From Pseudomonadota bacterium (lineage in GTDB: Bacteria; Desulfobacterota; Desulfobulbia; Desulfobulbales; JAGXFP01), in assembly GCA_018814305.1 (NCBI GenBank), contig JAHJAA010000020.1, positions 62,001 through 126,000 of the forward strand: 64,000 nucleotides of DNA, written 5' to 3'. Below the pieces are notes generated by a model. The model saw nothing but the letters and a program-made list of their open reading frames with translations. It was not told the origin of the DNA and ran no database searches. Both the position numbers and the translations under genes were made by a program. This document shows positions 61,595 to 64,000 of the stretch, piece after piece (position 1 is the first letter of the stretch; the number at the start of each line of letters is the position of its first letter).

Positions 61595-63103
61595 TTACTT
61601 CCGGCCTCCTTCGATAAGTCGCTCAATGGCTTCAATATTTTCTCGGAGAAGCACAACCTGATCAGCCAAGGCATTGGCAGAGGAGGCATTCTGGTCCGAG
61701 GTGGCCGCGAGATGCTGGGTCGAGCGATCCATTTCCTGAGCGGCCTTGCTGATTTGACTGATTCCTGTAGCCTGCTCATGGGATGATCGGGAAATCTCAT
61801 CGACCAGGGAATTGATCCTGATGGAGCTTTCATCGACCTCGGCCAAACCGCCGGCAACAGAACTGACCCGATCCAAACCCTCATTGACATTGGCAATGGC
61901 CTGGGCCACCAAGTCATTGGTTCTCTGGGCCGCCTCAGCGGTATTCCGGGCCAGACTTCGGACCTCGTCAGCCACCACAGCAAAACCGGCACCGGCCTCG
62001 CCAGCCCGGGCCGCCTCGACCGCCGCATTTAAGGCGAGCAGGTTCGTTTGAAAGGCGATACTTTCAATATCCTTAATGATATTGGCGATCTTATCGCTAT
62101 CGCTCTTGATTTTCTGCATACTGCCCTGCATCTCAACCATGGCGCTATTGGCCTTTTGGGCGGTTTCGGTATTCCGTCGCACGACCCCGGAGGCCTCCTG
62201 GGCCGATTCATCGTTCTGATGGATCATTGAGGTGATCTGCTCTAGGGAGGCACTGGTTTCTTCCAGGGAGGCGGCGATATCCCCAGACATATCCGCCAGG
62301 GCCTGGGAGGACACAGAAGATTGCTCCGACTCCTCGGTAATCCTTTCCGCCGAACGATTTAACTCGGCAACAATAGTCAGAACCGACCGACTGAGATAAC
62401 GCATAAAGAGCAGAGAACCGACGATCAAAACCAACAATGATACCAAGCCCCCTGCGGTGTAGAGCAAAACAATCCGGTCGGTCTCGGCAATGACCTCTTC
62501 CCTCAGGATGTTCAAGGCCTCCCGGATCACCTCAATCTCGTCCTTGCTGGTAACCATCATCCCCGCATAATGATCCATATACTCTTCTTCAAAGATGTCT
62601 CCGGCCTCCTCAACAGCATCTTCCTCCAAGGCCGGAAGAATGCGCTCAAGAATCATTTTTGACATCTCTGTCCATTGCTGATCAATACTATCCAGCAACC
62701 CCAGGATCTTTTCACAATGTTCTCTGTTGTGGCAGGATTGACACGTGAACTCTCGGGATTTCCCTTGGTAGGTATCACCGAGGATAACAATCAACTCCCG
62801 ATTGCGGGCGACATTCTCGGCAAGTCTTTCCCGCCGCTCTTCTTCGTTATCCCACACCGCCGAATAAACCAGGGTGTTAGTTAAATTGAGGTTTGCCCGC
62901 AAGCGGGCCAGGATGTCGACATATTCATTTTTTAACTCTATCCCATGATAGGCATGCCCACCGATTCGAACCTTGTTGATGATGCCCCGGCTGAACACCA
63001 AACCGAAAATCACCGTGCAGAAAAAAATTGCCAGGAAAATAATAAGCTGCTTTTGCATCCCTAAATTACTGAAGACCTTCAATCGCCGTCTGCCTGCTCG
63101 CAT
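61595..63103 (-). CDS. Methyl-accepting chemotaxis protein with haem-c motif in the sensor
   Basis: About 502 residues from the ATG at 63103 (GGAG 6 bases upstream; the frame extends to GTG 63115). TM1 lies near 18-38 and TM2 near 214-236. The periplasmic sensor between them is helical and holds CQSCH at 121-125, followed by a further Cys at 130. The cytoplasmic part has a HAMP-like linker and the receptor hairpin tip [37 protein letters not shown]-type sequence, present and typical. It should signal to CheA/CheW. The CxxCH suggests covalent haem and sensing of redox state or gas. Confidence 0.93.
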   Translation of the reverse strand: MRAGRRRLKVFSNLGMQKQLIIFLAIFFCTVIFGLVFSRGIINKVRIGGHAYHGIELKNEYVDILARLRANLNLTNTLVYSAVWDNEEERRERLAENVARNRELIVILGDTYQGKSREFTCQSCHNREHCEKILGLLDSIDQQWTEMSKMILERILPALEEDAVEEAGDIFEEEYMDHYAGMMVTSKDEIEVIREALNILREEVIAETDRIVLLYTAGGLVSLLVLIVGSLLFMRYLSRSVLTIVAELNRSAERITEESEQSSVSSQALADMSGDIAASLEETSASLEQITSMIHQNDESAQEASGVVRRNTETAQKANSAMVEMQGSMQKIKSDSDKIANIIKDIESIAFQTNLLALNAAVEAARAGEAGAGFAVVADEVRSLARNTAEAAQRTNDLVAQAIANVNEGLDRVSSVAGGLAEVDESSIRINSLVDEISRSSHEQATGISQISKAAQEMDRSTQHLAATSDQNASSANALADQVVLLRENIEAIERLIEGGRK

Positions 63104-63493
63104 TCTTTTCTCCACTCTTGCCGGGGATAAATCCGCCTTGATCGTGACGATGGAAAAATCTAAAATTGAAAAAAATCGTCTGTATTCATTACCCTATCAG
63201 AACACTAAAAGTCCGGTCAAACCGAAATCACAAATAAAAAAAAATGGGAAATTTAAAACTAATTTTGACATGGAGCTAACACTTCGAATCTCCAGACAAA
63301 ATCACCAAAAAGCCCTCATTACCCCCCCGCGACAAAACCAGCAAACCATTGAAATTAAAGCGAAATTACCAAAAGCCATTCAGTCTATATTCCCTTGACT
63401 TTTCTTTGGCCAATGGTGAGTATTAAAGTATCAAAGTTAGTTCACAAATTGAAATTGCGGGATGAAATTAAGAAGAGTCTGACAGGTGAATTT
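63104..63493. other. AT-rich intergenic stretch
   Basis: About 390 bases, AT-rich with A runs, between the chemoreceptor start and the next small ORF. The 141-codon plus-strand frame through it partly mirrors the chemoreceptor gene and lacks a ribosome site. It must contain the divergent promoters. Confidence 0.5.
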
Positions 63494-63667
63494 ATGGAAA
63501 AGTGGCAGCTCGCAGGAATCATCTCCTCTAATCGACGAACAAAACTCATTCTCCCCAAGGAGAACCTTAGAGCGCCTGCCGACCAGTCTCCGGCACCGTT
63601 GAAGAGATTTATGAATATTCTTAAGGACTCTTTTGAAAAACTGGGGCAGAGGGGGGATCATTCATAG
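63494..63667 (+). CDS. Small basic ORF coupled to bpt (57 aa)
   Basis: ATG 63494 has AGGTG 7 bases upstream. The 57-residue product is basic (SSNRRTKLILPKENLRA, LKRFMNILKDSFEKLG). No family is recognised. Its TAG stop at 63665-63667 overlaps the likely first codon of bpt, so it may serve to couple translation. Confidence 0.4.
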   Translation: MEKWQLAGIISSNRRTKLILPKENLRAPADQSPAPLKRFMNILKDSFEKLGQRGDHS

Positions 63668-64000
63668 CAGCTACCCCCACCATCCCCCACGAACTTGATC
63701 GATACTTCACCGACCTTCCGGCAGTGTGTCCTTACGGTCTCCAGCCTCCGGCCCGTTACCGCATGGCCCGATTCCAGACCATTCCCGCCGACATCATGCA
63801 CCTTTTACTCCAAGCCGGGTACCGTCGGCATGGGGATATCTGCTACGCCATGCGTTGTCCGACCTGCCGGATGTGCCAACCAATCCGTCTTGATCCACGG
63901 ACCTTTATTCCCAACCGCTCCCAAAAAAGAACGCTACGCGGGAACAATGACCTGACCATCAGCCAGGGGCCCGTCCAGGCAACTCAAGAAAAACTCAATC
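63664..64000 (+). CDS. bpt: Aspartate/glutamate leucyltransferase (N-degron), 5' part
   Basis: The frame is open to the window end and reads about 112 residues of an ATE/Bpt aminoacyl-tRNA-protein transferase. Family motifs are visible: LPAVCPYGLQPPARYRM, LLLQAGYRRHGDICYAMRCP, CPTCRMCQPIRLDP and FIPNRSQKR, with the conserved Cys residues. It adds Leu (or Arg) to acidic N-termini for ClpS-linked degradation. There is no ATG, GTG or TTG between the in-frame TGA at 63634 and conserved sequence. AGGGGGG sits 8 bases before ATA 63664, which overlaps the TAG of the small ORF. ATA or ATC initiation, or a sequencing error, could explain this. Confidence 0.85.
   Translation, partial: MAATPTIPHELDRYFTDLPAVCPYGLQPPARYRMARFQTIPADIMHLLLQAGYRRHGDICYAMRCPTCRMCQPIRLDPRTFIPNRSQKRTLRGNNDLTISQGPVQATQEKLN

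Noticed and set aside
62973-63398. Plus-strand 141-codon ORF across the chemoreceptor start
   Set aside because: Its first part is antisense to the receptor gene, the rest is low-complexity AT-rich sequence, and no ribosome site is present.

Overview
The window reads as a Gram-negative anaerobe or facultative anaerobe of the Desulfobacterota / former Deltaproteobacteria. The class is not resolved. The signs are a complete type II secretion operon (secretin, inner-membrane platform, pseudopilins), several lipoproteins, periplasmic c-type haem proteins, a split archaeal-type glutamate synthase, a proton-translocating transhydrogenase, SelA, and both Aat and Bpt aminoacyl-protein transferases.

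Layout. 1-5640: distal part of a BREX phage-defence island (unknown ORF end, pglZ, brxL, tiny acidic ORF), ending in a tRNA-Arg(CCU) 3'-end remnant that looks like an integration border. 5731-5963: tRNA-Lys(CUU), its terminator and a tandem repeat. 6144-11230 (minus): three-gene glutamate synthase. 11729-14544 (plus): pntAA-pntAB-pntB. 14857-18552 (minus): a giant repeat lipoprotein. 18739-23941: aat, selA, a GGDEF-like/TPR protein and a LOG-family protein. 24195-35995: gspC-D-E-F-I-J-K-L-M-N-G-H. 36008-41547: a small biosynthetic cluster (two B12-radical SAM proteins, a KAS III-like enzyme, an unknown protein and a BtrH-like acyltransferase). 41775-49980: lipoproteins, an amidohydrolase, a potassium channel, a TPR/GT41 glycosyltransferase, a gene-poor stretch and a five-haem cytochrome. 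49981-50171: a MITE-like element. 50216-55600 (minus): hybrid histidine kinase, ABC transporter and acyl carrier protein. 55858-58549: small proteins, a TlpA-like thioredoxin and a hemerythrin/PAS protein. 58650-61365: a WYL regulator fused to UmuD, followed by UmuC. 61595-63103 (minus): a chemoreceptor with a haem-c motif. 63664-64000: the start of bpt.

How genes work together. The most distinctive system is the WYL-UmuD fusion next to umuC. A DNA-binding WYL regulator is joined to a self-cleaving UmuD domain that keeps its Ala-Gly cleavage site and Ser/Lys dyad, and a palindrome overlies its own promoter. This suggests that DNA damage could both release the polymerase V accessory subunit and change the regulator. 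Second is a BrxL whose C-terminus resembles the MIT_C phospholipase D-like domain rather than a Lon protease. Third is a KAS III/BtrH/radical SAM cluster with an ACP and ABC exporter about 9 kb away, which could jointly make and export an acyl-derived product. All functions are inferred from sequence motifs and gene order read by eye; no database search was run.
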